Part shown: one piece after another, positions 51,433-60,455 of the stretch
Position numbering within the stretch: the first letter of the stretch is position 1
Layout: each line of letters opens with the position of its first letter
Origin: ZC4RG30 sp049841155
Lineage (GTDB): Bacteria; Pseudomonadota; Gammaproteobacteria; Steroidobacterales; Steroidobacteraceae
Reading direction: 5' to 3'
DNA length: 64,000 nt
Assembly: GCA_049841155.1 (NCBI GenBank)
Contig: JASGHI010000003.1
Coordinates: forward strand, 62,001-126,000
Program-made: the position numbers and the translations under genes
Notes under the pieces: model-generated
What the model was told of the DNA's origin: nothing
The model's input: the letters and a program-made list of their open reading frames with translations, nothing else
The model's database searches: none

Positions 51433-53192
51433 GCGAACGCGAAGTAGCAGTACCGGACCTGGGCAACTTCGATGAAGTGGCCGTCATCGATGTGCTGGTG
51501 AAAGTGGGCGACACCATCGAAGTCGATACCCCCCTCATCACGCTGGAAACCGAGAAGGCCACCATGGATGTGCCTTCCACTGCGGCCGGAACCCTGACCG
51601 CTCTGCCGGTGAAGGCGGGCGACAAGGTGCGCAAGGGCACGGTGATCGCCCGCGTGGCGCAGTCGGCAGGCGCCCCTGCGGCAAAGTCGGCATCCGCACA
51701 GCCTGCAGCGGCGGCTCCCGCGGCGGCATCTGCTGCGCCGGCCGCCGCGCCGGCAGTTGGCGCTGGTGCCGGCCCTGCGGCCGAGCGCACCGTGCCGCTG
51801 GTGGTACTTGGCGCCGGACCGGGCGGTTATACCGCGGCCTTCCGCGCCGCGGACCTGGGCCTCAAGGTGGCGCTCATCGAGCGCTGGGAAACGCTCGGCG
51901 GTGTCTGCCTCAATGTGGGCTGCATCCCTTCCAAGGCACTGCTGCACGCGGCCAAGGTGATCGACGAGGCCAAGTCCATGGCTGCCCATGGCGTTTCCTT
52001 CGGAGCGCCGCAGGTGGATCTGGACAAGCTGCGCGACTGGAAGACGAGCGTGATCCGCCGGCTCACCACAGGTCTTTCGGGACTTGCCAAGCAGCGCAAG
52101 GTGGAAGTGGTGCGCGGCACCGGCCGCTTCGCCGGTCCGAACGTCATCGAAGTGACGGCTGCGGACGGCAAGAAGAGCCTGCTGGGCTTCGAGAAATGCA
52201 TCATCGCTGCCGGTTCGGAACCGGTGAAGCTGCCGTTCATTCCTGACGACCCGCGCATCATCGACTCCACCGGTGCGCTGGAACTCGGCGGCGTGCCGCA
52301 GCGGCTGCTGGTGCTCGGCGGCGGCATCATCGGCCTGGAAATGGCCTGCGTGTACGACGCACTGGGCGCGAAGGTATCGGTGGTGGAACTCACCGACCAG
52401 CTCATGCCGGGCGCCGACATCGATCTGGTGCGGCCGCTGGAGAAACGCCTCAAGGCGCGCTACGAACAGATCCTGCTGGGCACCAAGGTGACGGCCGTGG
52501 AAGCGCTGCGCGAAGGTATCCGCGTGACCTTCGACGCGGGCGGCAAGACCACGCAAGCGGTTTACGACCGCCTGCTGGTGGCCGTGGGCCGCGTGCCCAA
52601 TGGCAAGCTCATCAATGCCGCTGCTGCGGGCGTTGCCGTGAACGAGCGCGGCTTTGTGACCGTCGACCGGCAGATGCGCACCAACGTGCCGCACATCTTC
52701 GCCATCGGCGACATCGTCGGCCAGCCCATGCTGGCCCACAAGGCGACGCACGAGGCCAAGGTGGCGGCGGAGGTGGCTGCGGGCCACAAGGCCTTTTTCG
52801 ATGCGCGCGTGATTCCCTCAGTGGCCTACACCGATCCCGAGGTGGCCTGGGTGGGCGTCACCGAAGGCCAGGCCAAGCGCGACGGGCTTGCCATACGCAA
52901 GGCGGCCTTCCCCTGGGCGGCCAGCGGCCGTTCGCTGTCGCTGGGCCGTGACGAGGGCTTCACCAAGCTCATCGTCGACAAGGCCACGGACCGCATCATC
53001 GGTGGCGGCATCGTCGGGCCCAATGCCGGCGAGCTCATCGCCGAGGTGGCGCTGGCCATCGAGCTGGGCGCTGATGCGGCCGATGTGGGGATGACCATCC
53101 ATCCGCACCCGACGCTGTCCGAGAGCGTGGGCATGAGCGCCGAGGCGCTGGAAGGTACGCTCACCGATCTTTACATGCCAAAGAAGCCCTAG
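51429..53192 (+). CDS. lpdA: Dihydrolipoyl dehydrogenase (E3) with N-terminal lipoyl domain
   Basis: The 587-residue protein has a lipoyl domain (Lys at about 43 in TEKATMDVPS), an Ala/Pro linker (about 80-120), then the flavoprotein: FAD motif VLGAGPGGYTAAFRAADLG, redox disulfide GGVCLNVGCIPSK, NAD site VLGGGIIGLEMACVY and C-terminal HPHPTLSE catalytic His. It reoxidises dihydrolipoyl groups using NAD+. The start is TTG 51429, overlapping the aceF stop as TTGA. E3 with its own lipoyl domain is known from Neisseria and other beta/gammaproteobacteria. Confidence 0.97.
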   Translation: MSEREVAVPDLGNFDEVAVIDVLVKVGDTIEVDTPLITLETEKATMDVPSTAAGTLTALPVKAGDKVRKGTVIARVAQSAGAPAAKSASAQPAAAAPAAASAAPAAAPAVGAGAGPAAERTVPLVVLGAGPGGYTAAFRAADLGLKVALIERWETLGGVCLNVGCIPSKALLHAAKVIDEAKSMAAHGVSFGAPQVDLDKLRDWKTSVIRRLTTGLSGLAKQRKVEVVRGTGRFAGPNVIEVTAADGKKSLLGFEKCIIAAGSEPVKLPFIPDDPRIIDSTGALELGGVPQRLLVLGGGIIGLEMACVYDALGAKVSVVELTDQLMPGADIDLVRPLEKRLKARYEQILLGTKVTAVEALREGIRVTFDAGGKTTQAVYDRLLVAVGRVPNGKLINAAAAGVAVNERGFVTVDRQMRTNVPHIFAIGDIVGQPMLAHKATHEAKVAAEVAAGHKAFFDARVIPSVAYTDPEVAWVGVTEGQAKRDGLAIRKAAFPWAASGRSLSLGRDEGFTKLIVDKATDRIIGGGIVGPNAGELIAEVALAIELGADAADVGMTIHPHPTLSESVGMSAEALEGTLTDLYMPKKP

Positions 53193-53214
53193 GCTTCCAA
53201 AGAGGGGCTCTGCG

Positions 53215-55134
53215 ATGAATACCCGTTCTTGCCGCACCCTGCGCGGCGGACTGTGGCTGCGCGGCTCGATGATCGCAGTGCTGCTGCTCGCGTCGCTGGC
53301 AGCCAATGATCTGGCCGCTGCGCAGCCGGCGCGCCCGATTGGCCTCGAAGTCGATGCCCGCGATGTCACGCGCCGCATCTACCAGGTGCGCGAGACCCTC
53401 CCGGCGCGGCCCGGCAAACTGGCGCTGCATTTCGCGCAGTGGCTGCCCGGCGCCCATGCGCCGCGCGGACCCATCGACCAGATGGGCGGCCTGCGCTTCA
53501 CGGCCAATGGCAGCGAGCTCGCCTGGCGGCGCGATCCTCTGGATGTGTACCGCTTCGAGGTGCAGGTGCCTGCGGGTGTCACCGAGGTGGTGGCGCAGTT
53601 CCAGCTGCTGACGGCGCAGTCGCCAGAGCAGGGGCGCATCGTCATGACGCCCACCATGCTCAATCTGCAATGGGCGCAGCTCATGCTGTATCCGGCGGGC
53701 TCGGTGACGATGAACGTGCCGGTGAAGGCTTCGATCCTTCTGCCGCAGGGCTGGAAGCAGGCGAGCGCACTGCCGGTGCTGGCGGTGAACGCGGACCGGG
53801 TGGATTTCGACGTGGTGCCGTTCGAGATCCTGCAGGATTCGCCGGTGTTTGCCGGCCGCTATTCGGCGGTTCACGAGCTCATGCCGGGCGCCACCCCGGC
53901 GGTGCGGCTGAACCTGTTCGCCGACGATCCGGCGAGCCTTGCCGCGACGCCGGAGCAGATCCAGCTGCATCGCCAGCTGGTGCGCGAGATGTATGCCGCA
54001 CTCGGGCCGCCGCACTATGATCATTACGATGTACTGCTGGCGCTCAGCGATACGCTGAGCGGCATCGGCCTGGAGCATCATCGCTCCAGCGAAAACGCGC
54101 AGCCACCGGGTTATTTCACGTCCTGGGATGAGAATGTGGGCGGGCGCGACCTGCTGCCGCATGAGATGACGCATTCGTGGAACGGCAAGTACCGCCGGCC
54201 CGCGCGGCTATGGACGCCGAACTTCAACACGCCCATGCAGGATGATCTGCTGTGGGTGTACGAAGGGCTCACCCAGTATTACGGCACGGTGTTTGCGGCG
54301 CGCTCCGGCCTGTGGAGCCTCGACTTTGCGCGCGAGGATCTGGCGGCGACGGTGGCGACCTTCGACCGCCGGCGTCCCGGCCGCAACTGGCGGCCCCTGG
54401 TCGATACCACCTACCAGCCCATCATCACGGCGCGCCGGCCGCTTTCCTGGGTGAGCTGGCAGCGCACCGAGGATTACTACACCGAGGCGGTGCCGCTGTG
54501 GCTGGACGTGGATACCAAGCTGCGCGAGCTCACCGGCGGTGCCCGCTCGCTGGATGACTTCTCGCGTGCGTTCTTCGCGGCGCCGGCCACTCACGGCTGG
54601 GTCTCGACCTACGAGCGCGCGGATGTGCTGCGGGAGCTGGCACGCGTGGCGCCCTTCGACTGGCAGGGTTTCTTCGCCGCGCGGGTGGATGCCACCCATG
54701 CGCCGCTGCTCGACGGTATCGAGCGCGCCGGCTACCGCCTGGTCTACAACGACCAGCCCAATGCCGCGGTGCGCGACCTGGAGAAGGCGCGCAAGGCGAC
54801 GGACCTCGCCTATTCGCTGGGCGTGGTGGTGTCGGGCGCCGGTGTCCTCACCGATGTCGTGTGGGACAGCCCGGCCTTCAAGGCGGGCCTGACCACGAAC
54901 ACCACGCTGGTGGCCGTGAATGGCCGGGCCTACACGGCCGAGCTGCTGAAGCAGGCCATCACCGAGGCGGCCAAGGGCGGGCCGGCCATCGAGCTCATCC
55001 TGCGCAACCAGGACCGCTTCCGCACCGTGCAGATCGACTACCGCGGCGGACTGCAGTATCCGCATCTGGAGCGCGTGGAAGGGCGGCCGGACGGTCTTGC
55101 GGCGCTGTTCGGGGCCCGCACGGCAGCGCCGTAG
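53215..55134 (+). CDS. M61-family metallopeptidase with PDZ domain (glycyl aminopeptidase-like)
   Basis: The 639-residue secreted protein has a signal peptide with hydrophobic core AVLLLASLAANDLAAA. The zinc site is HEMTHSW, with the third ligand Glu downstream in WVYEGLTQYYG. A beta-rich N-terminal domain precedes the catalytic one, and a PDZ domain occupies the last 110 residues (VVVSGAGVLTDVVWDSPAFK). The family includes glycyl aminopeptidase of Sphingomonas. Likely periplasmic peptide degradation; substrate preference is not inferable. It follows lpdA by 22 bases with GAGGGG before its ATG and could be co-transcribed. Confidence 0.9.
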   Translation: MNTRSCRTLRGGLWLRGSMIAVLLLASLAANDLAAAQPARPIGLEVDARDVTRRIYQVRETLPARPGKLALHFAQWLPGAHAPRGPIDQMGGLRFTANGSELAWRRDPLDVYRFEVQVPAGVTEVVAQFQLLTAQSPEQGRIVMTPTMLNLQWAQLMLYPAGSVTMNVPVKASILLPQGWKQASALPVLAVNADRVDFDVVPFEILQDSPVFAGRYSAVHELMPGATPAVRLNLFADDPASLAATPEQIQLHRQLVREMYAALGPPHYDHYDVLLALSDTLSGIGLEHHRSSENAQPPGYFTSWDENVGGRDLLPHEMTHSWNGKYRRPARLWTPNFNTPMQDDLLWVYEGLTQYYGTVFAARSGLWSLDFAREDLAATVATFDRRRPGRNWRPLVDTTYQPIITARRPLSWVSWQRTEDYYTEAVPLWLDVDTKLRELTGGARSLDDFSRAFFAAPATHGWVSTYERADVLRELARVAPFDWQGFFAARVDATHAPLLDGIERAGYRLVYNDQPNAAVRDLEKARKATDLAYSLGVVVSGAGVLTDVVWDSPAFKAGLTTNTTLVAVNGRAYTAELLKQAITEAAKGGPAIELILRNQDRFRTVQIDYRGGLQYPHLERVEGRPDGLAALFGARTAAP

Positions 55135-55137
55135 GCT

Positions 55138-55563
55138 CTACAGCCGCCGCAGCTTTTCCAGATAGGCCTGCTCGTCGGGTGCGCGCCCGGCGCGCTGCGC
55201 CTCCCACAGCGTTTCGGCGAGCTTGTCGATCATCCGGTGTTCGGCCTCGTGGGCGGAGCCGAAGCGCTGTGCGAGCCGCGCATGCACCTGGCGGATGCCG
55301 GCCGGTCTGTCGGTGGCCAGTTGCTCGCGCAACCCCAGATGCAGCCCCAGGTGCAGGAAGGGGTTGATCTGCCCCTGCTCGATGGTGAATTCGCGGTCCA
55401 GCGCCTCCGGGTCTTCCAGCAGCGGCTGGTATTCGGGATGCAGCGCGATCACATCCGCGATCTGCGCATCCAGCGGTTCAAGCGGCAGGCCTGCGCGATG
55501 CCGCTGCCAGGCATCGAGGTAGCGGCGGCGCAGTTCGTCGCGGCTGGCGTTGGCGAACATCAT
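55138..55563 (-). CDS. DUF1841 family protein
   Basis: The 141-residue protein is of unknown function, with the conserved pattern NASRDELRRRYLDAWQRH, HPEYQPLLEDPEAL and INPFLHLGLHLGLREQ. It is a small, soluble, helical protein widespread in beta/gammaproteobacteria. The next in-frame Met at 55560 is equally possible as start. It is the last gene of the operon containing nth, 28 bases after it, and its stop is three bases from that of the convergent M61 gene. Confidence 0.85.
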   Translation of the reverse strand: MMFANASRDELRRRYLDAWQRHRAGLPLEPLDAQIADVIALHPEYQPLLEDPEALDREFTIEQGQINPFLHLGLHLGLREQLATDRPAGIRQVHARLAQRFGSAHEAEHRMIDKLAETLWEAQRAGRAPDEQAYLEKLRRL

Positions 55564-55591
55564 GCGTCCCAGTGTACTGCCCGGGAGCGGG

Positions 55592-56230
55592 TCAGGGCGC
55601 AGGCGTCTTGGGCCGATAGCTGCAGCAGGGCGCAATCACGCAGGCGTAGCAGCGGGGTTTGCGTGCCAGGCACACGTGCCGGCCGTGCAGGATCAGCCAG
55701 TGATGTGCATGCAGCAGGAATTCCGGCGGCGTGACCTTGAGCAGTTTCTGCTCGACGGCATGCGGCGTTGCACCGGGCGCAAGGCCGGTGCGGTTGGCCA
55801 CACGGAATACATGCGTGTCGACGGCCAGCGTGGGCTCGCCGAAAGCGACGTTCAGCACCACGTTGGCGGTCTTGCGCCCGACGCCGGGCAGGGCTTCCAG
55901 CGCCGCTCGGTCGCGGGGAACCTCGCCGCCGTGGCGCTCGAGCAGCAGGCGGCAGGTTTCGATGACGTTCTTTGCCTTGGCGTTGTAGAGGCCGATGTGG
56001 CGGATGTAGGGCGTGAGCCCCTCGACACCCAGCGCAAGAATCGCCGCCGGCGTGTTCGCCTTCGGATAGAGCTTGCGCGTGGCGATGTTGACGCTCTTGT
56101 CCGTGGCCTGCGCCGACAGGATCACAGCAATCAGCAGCTCGAAGGGCGTGCGGTATTCCAGTTCGCTGCGCGGTTCCGGGTTAGCCTCGCGCAGCGCGGA
56201 GTACAGTGCGACGACCTGCTCGCGCTTCAA
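55592..56230 (-). CDS. nth: Endonuclease III
   Basis: The 212-residue DNA glycosylase/AP lyase has the helix-hairpin-helix LPGVGRKTANVVLN with its catalytic Lys, the catalytic Asp in VDTHVFRVANR, and the C-terminal [4Fe-4S] loop with Cys spacing 6-2-5 (CLARKPRCYACVIAPCC). It removes oxidised pyrimidines in base-excision repair. The start is TTG 56230, interlocked with the metG stop as TTGA. Confidence 0.96.
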   Translation of the reverse strand: MKREQVVALYSALREANPEPRSELEYRTPFELLIAVILSAQATDKSVNIATRKLYPKANTPAAILALGVEGLTPYIRHIGLYNAKAKNVIETCRLLLERHGGEVPRDRAALEALPGVGRKTANVVLNVAFGEPTLAVDTHVFRVANRTGLAPGATPHAVEQKLLKVTPPEFLLHAHHWLILHGRHVCLARKPRCYACVIAPCCSYRPKTPAP

Positions 56231-58281
56231 GTGATCTTCATGCCAGGCTGCACGCCGGCATCGGCGCCCAGCAGAAACACGCCTTCGCCTTGCTCCTTAG
56301 GGCCGCTGGCGCACAGCACCATGCCCTCGGAAACGCCGAAGCGCATTTTGCGCGGCGCCAGGTTCGCGATCATCACCACATGGCGGCCGACGAGCTGTTC
56401 GGGCGCATAGCTTGCAGCGATGCCGGAGAATACATTGCGCTGTTCCGATCCCAGGTCCAGCGTGAGCTGCAGCAGCTTGTCGGAGCCCTCGACACGCGCG
56501 GCGGCGATTACCTTCGCGGCGCGCAGGTCGAGTCTGGCGAAATCATCGATGCTGATGATGGGCTTGTCCTGGGCGGGTATTGCGGAGGCGGTGGCCGGCT
56601 GGCCGGTGGCGGCTTTGGTGCCGGCGGGTTTCTGCGTCGCCGGTGTACCCTGCGTGGCCACCAGCTGCTTCACCACCGCCGGGTCCACGCGCGTGGCCAG
56701 CTGCGGATACTTGCCGATGGCGATGCCCAGCAGCGGTGCGCCGATGCTGTCCCAGCGCGACAGCGTGCCCGCGCCGAGCCAGCTTTCGGCCTTCGCGGCA
56801 ATGCCGGGGAGCACGGGCGCCAGCCAGGTCATCAGCACGCGAAACAGGTTGATGGCCTGCGTTGCGACGGCGCGTGCCTCTTCGAGGCGTGCAGGGTCCT
56901 TGGCGAGCACCCAGGGCTTCTGCTGGTCCACGTACTGGTTGGCGCGGTCGGCCAGCTGCATGATCTCGCGGATGGCGCCTGCATAGTCGCGGCCTTCGAA
57001 CAGTGCCGCGACGCCGTCGGCTGCCGCAGTGAACTGCCGGTACAGCTGCGGATCGGGCAGTGCATCGGCAAGTCGGCCGCCGGCGCGTTCCACGAACGGC
57101 GCACAGCGGCTGGCGATGTTGACGAGCTTGCCCACCACGTCGGAATTCACGCGGGCGGTGAAGTCATCGAGGTTCAGATCGATGTCGTCGAGGCCGTTGC
57201 CGAGCTTCGCCGCGAAGTAGTAGCGCAGCGGGTCGGCGGGCAGCAGTTCCAGATAGCGCTGCGCCGTGATGAAGGTGCCGCGGGACTTGGACATCTTCTG
57301 GCCGTCGACGGTGAGGAAGCCGTGCACATGCACACCGGTGGGCCAGCGGTAGCCGGCGCCATGCAGCACGGCCGGCCAGAACAGCGTGTGGAAGTAGCTG
57401 ATGTCCTTGCCGATGAAGTGATGCAGTTCGGTCGTGGCGCCGGCCTTCCAGTAGGCGTCGAAATCGAGGCCACGTTTGGCGGCCAGTGCGGCGAAGCTGC
57501 CGATGTAGCCGATCGGCGCATCGAACCACACGTAGAAATACTTGCCCGGAGCGTCGGGGATCTCGAAGCCGAAATAGGGCGCGTCGCGCGAGATGTCCCA
57601 GTCCTTGAGGCCCGCCTCGAACCACTCGTCGAGCTTGGCGCGGACGGCCGGCTGCAGGGCATGATGGGCCAGCCAGTGGCGCAGGTCCTGTTCGAACTGG
57701 CCGAGCCGGAAGAACAGATGTTCGGAACTGCGCAGCACCGGGCGCGTGCCGGTCACTGTGGAAACGGCATCCTTCAGGTCGGCGGGCGAATAGGTGGCGC
57801 CGCAGTTCTCGCAGGAATCGCCGTACTGGTCGGGGGTGCCGCAGCGCGGGCAGGTGCCGCGCACGAAACGGTCCGGCAGGAACATCCCGGCCTGTTCGTC
57901 GAAGGCCTGTTCGATGGTGCGGCGGGCGATGGCGCCGCGCCGCACCAGCGCCTGGTACAGCTCGTAGGAGTAGTGCCGGTTCTCCTCCGAGTGCGTGGAG
58001 TGGAAGTGATCGAAGGTGATGGCAAAACCGGCGTAGTCGCGCTGGTGGTCGGCGGCCGATGCGGCGATGAGCTGCTCGGGCGTGATGCCGTCCTGCTGCG
58101 CGCGGATCATGATCGGCGTGCCGTGGCAGTCCTCGGCGCAGACGAAAATGCAGTTGTGTCCGCGCAGCCGCTGGAAGCGCACCCAGATGTCGGTCTGCAC
58201 CGATTCGACCATGTGCCCCAGATGCAGCGCGCCGTTCGCGTACGGCAGCGCGTGCGTGACGAGTATGCGGCGCACGGCCAT
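56227..58281 (-). CDS. metG: Methionyl-tRNA synthetase
   Basis: The 684-residue class I synthetase has the HIGH motif PYANGALHLGHM, a zinc knuckle (CPRCGTPDQYGDSCENCG), the KMSKS motif QKMSKSRGTF and a C-terminal dimerising tRNA-binding domain (about 575-684: DDFARLDLRAAKVIAAARVE). This is the complete E. coli-type form. Its ATG overlaps the stop of the upstream PilT-family gene by one base (TGATG), an unusual coupling partner. nth follows with a four-base overlap. Confidence 0.97.
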   Translation of the reverse strand: MAVRRILVTHALPYANGALHLGHMVESVQTDIWVRFQRLRGHNCIFVCAEDCHGTPIMIRAQQDGITPEQLIAASAADHQRDYAGFAITFDHFHSTHSEENRHYSYELYQALVRRGAIARRTIEQAFDEQAGMFLPDRFVRGTCPRCGTPDQYGDSCENCGATYSPADLKDAVSTVTGTRPVLRSSEHLFFRLGQFEQDLRHWLAHHALQPAVRAKLDEWFEAGLKDWDISRDAPYFGFEIPDAPGKYFYVWFDAPIGYIGSFAALAAKRGLDFDAYWKAGATTELHHFIGKDISYFHTLFWPAVLHGAGYRWPTGVHVHGFLTVDGQKMSKSRGTFITAQRYLELLPADPLRYYFAAKLGNGLDDIDLNLDDFTARVNSDVVGKLVNIASRCAPFVERAGGRLADALPDPQLYRQFTAAADGVAALFEGRDYAGAIREIMQLADRANQYVDQQKPWVLAKDPARLEEARAVATQAINLFRVLMTWLAPVLPGIAAKAESWLGAGTLSRWDSIGAPLLGIAIGKYPQLATRVDPAVVKQLVATQGTPATQKPAGTKAATGQPATASAIPAQDKPIISIDDFARLDLRAAKVIAAARVEGSDKLLQLTLDLGSEQRNVFSGIAASYAPEQLVGRHVVMIANLAPRKMRFGVSEGMVLCASGPKEQGEGVFLLGADAGVQPGMKIT

Positions 58282-59342
58282 CAGGTCTGGTCCTTCACGG
58301 ATTCGAAGCGCGCCTTGTTGATGGCCTTCTTGTAGGCCTCCTTGCCCGACACGATCTTCTGCTCATAGAGCGCCTGGATGGAGCTGTCCATGGTGCGCAT
58401 GCCGAACTGGGCGCCGGATTGCATGGTGTTCTCGAGCTGGTCCAGTTTTCCCTGGCGGATGAGGTTTGCGGCGGCGGCGGTGTTCACGAGGATCTCCAGG
58501 GCGGCGACGCGGCCGCCGCCGTCGGCTTTCTGCAGCAGCTGCTGCGAAATGACGCCGCGCAGCGATGTCGAAAGCATGGTGCGCACATGCGACTGCTTGT
58601 CGGAAGGAAAGACATTGATCACGCGGTCCACGGTCTGGGCCGCGCCGTTGGTGTGCAGCGTGCCCATCACCAGGATGCCCATTTCGGCCGCCGTCACGGC
58701 GATGCTGATGGTTTCCAGGTCGCGCATCTCGCCGACCAGGATGACGTCCGGGTCCTCGCGCAATGCCGAGTGCAGCGCTGCGGCGAAGTTCGGCGCATGC
58801 AGGCCGATCTCGCGCTGGCTGATGAGGCAGTTGCGGCGCTGGTGCACGAACTCGATCGGGTCCTCGATGGTGAGTATGTGACCCTTCTTGCGCTTGTTGA
58901 TGTCGTCGATCATGGCCGCAAGCGTCGTGGACTTGCCCGAGCCGGTCTTGCCGGTGACCAGGATGAGGCCGTTGGGTGCCTTGGCGAGGTTGCGCACCGA
59001 CTCGGGGAGCTTCAGCTCCTCCATGGTCAGCGCCTTGGAAGGAATGGAGCGGAACACCGCCCCCATGCCGTTGAGCTGGCGCATCACGTTGACGCGGAAG
59101 CGGCCCAGGTCGCCGAGGCTGTAGGCGAAGTCCGCGCCGTCATGCGCCTCGAAGCGCTGCGCGGCCTTGGGCGGCATGATCTCGTACAGCGCCTCGCGCA
59201 CGAAGTCGGCCGTCAGTCGTTCCTGGCGCAGCGGGCCGAGATCCCCGTGCAGGCGGATGCGCGGCGGGTCGCCGGCGAGGAAGTGCAGGTCCGAGCCGCG
59301 CCGCTGCAGCACTTCGGTCAGGAACTCGTCGATGCGCGCCAT
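58281..59342 (-). CDS. PilT-family retraction ATPase, second copy
   Basis: The 353-residue AAA-type secretion ATPase has Walker A VTGKTGSGKSTTLAA, the Asp box TIEDPIEFVH, Walker B DPDVILVGEMRD and the His box GTLHTNGAAQTVDR. This is PilT-like, with no clear PilU-specific features. It shares the opening MARIDEFL with the next gene upstream (MARIDAFL), which suggests ancient tandem duplication. It drives pilus depolymerisation at the inner-membrane platform. The gene lies two bases after the first copy and directly ahead of metG. Confidence 0.9.
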   Translation of the reverse strand: MARIDEFLTEVLQRRGSDLHFLAGDPPRIRLHGDLGPLRQERLTADFVREALYEIMPPKAAQRFEAHDGADFAYSLGDLGRFRVNVMRQLNGMGAVFRSIPSKALTMEELKLPESVRNLAKAPNGLILVTGKTGSGKSTTLAAMIDDINKRKKGHILTIEDPIEFVHQRRNCLISQREIGLHAPNFAAALHSALREDPDVILVGEMRDLETISIAVTAAEMGILVMGTLHTNGAAQTVDRVINVFPSDKQSHVRTMLSTSLRGVISQQLLQKADGGGRVAALEILVNTAAAANLIRQGKLDQLENTMQSGAQFGMRTMDSSIQALYEQKIVSGKEAYKKAINKARFESVKDQT

Positions 59343-59344
59343 GA

Positions 59345-60448
59345 TCAGTTCCCACCCGTGGCCGGCGCATCCAGCTTGGGCAGCAGCGAGGTGTCGGTGA
59401 CGAACTTGGACAGCAGCCGCTTGTCGTTGGCGAAGGAGTAGGCGTGGTCGGGATCGATCTCCTTGGCCTGCACGGCGGCATACAGCGCCTGGTCGAGCAT
59501 CTGCATGCCGAACTCGCGGCCGGTCTGCAGCTGGCTCGGGACCTGGTGCGTCTGGTCCGTCTGGATGAGCTTGGCGATGGCCTTGGTCATCACCATGACC
59601 TCGCAGATGGCCTTGCGGCCCTGGCTGTCGGCGGTCTTGACCAGCACCTGTGTGACCACGGCCAGCAGGCTCTGCGACAGGAAGCTCTTGGTCTGCTCGC
59701 GCTCCTCGATGGGCAGTGCGTCGATGATGCGGTCGATGGTCTTCACCGCGCCGGTGGTGTGCAGGGTGCCGAGCACCAGGTGGCCGGTCTCGGCCGCCGT
59801 CATCGCCATGGAGATGGTTTCGGCATCGCGCATCTCGCCGACCAGGATCACGTCCGGATCCTCGCGCATGGCCGCACGCACACCTTCGGCGAAGGTGGGC
59901 AGGTGCGTGCCGAGCTCGCGCTGGATCACCTGGCTCTGCTTGCTGCGGTGGACGAACTCGATGGGGTCTTCGAGGCTGATGATGTTGAGCTTGCGGGTGG
60001 TGTTGAGCAGGTCGATCATCGCCGCCAGCGTGGTGGACTTGCCCGAACCGGTGGAGCCGGTGACCAGGATCATGCCCTGGTGGTAGTCGCAGAGCTTCTT
60101 CACCACCGGCGGCAGGCCGAGCTTGTCGATGCTCGGGATCTCGGTGGGGATGGCGCGGAAGGTGGCGCCGATGCCGCTGTCCTTGCGGAACACGTTGACG
60201 CGGAAGCGTCCGCCATCGGTGGAGACATAGGAGAAATCGATGTCGTTGCCGCCGGCAAAGTGCTGCGCCTGAGAGGGCGTGAGGATCTCGGTGAGATAGC
60301 CCTCGAGCTCGGTGTCGCGCAGGTCGCGGAACTTGATCGGAATGAGGTCGCCGTACATGCGCAGCATGGGCGGCACGCCCACCGCGAGGTGGATGTCCGA
60401 GCAGCCCTGCTGCATGCCGAGTTTCAGGAAGGCATCGATGCGGGCCAT
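59345..60448 (-). CDS. pilT: PilT-family retraction ATPase, first copy
   Basis: The 367-residue ATPase has Walker A VTGSTGSGKSTTLAA, Asp box SLEDPIEFVH, Walker B DPDVILVGEMRD and His box GTLHTTGAVKTIDR. A C-terminal extension (about residues 340-367) is absent from the second copy. PilT powers twitching motility and DNA uptake by retracting type IV pili. It starts seven bases after the HEAT-kinase gene. Which of the two copies is the main retraction motor cannot be told from sequence. Confidence 0.92.
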   Translation of the reverse strand: MARIDAFLKLGMQQGCSDIHLAVGVPPMLRMYGDLIPIKFRDLRDTELEGYLTEILTPSQAQHFAGGNDIDFSYVSTDGGRFRVNVFRKDSGIGATFRAIPTEIPSIDKLGLPPVVKKLCDYHQGMILVTGSTGSGKSTTLAAMIDLLNTTRKLNIISLEDPIEFVHRSKQSQVIQRELGTHLPTFAEGVRAAMREDPDVILVGEMRDAETISMAMTAAETGHLVLGTLHTTGAVKTIDRIIDALPIEEREQTKSFLSQSLLAVVTQVLVKTADSQGRKAICEVMVMTKAIAKLIQTDQTHQVPSQLQTGREFGMQMLDQALYAAVQAKEIDPDHAYSFANDKRLLSKFVTDTSLLPKLDAPATGGN

Positions 60449-60455
60449 GTGAGTC

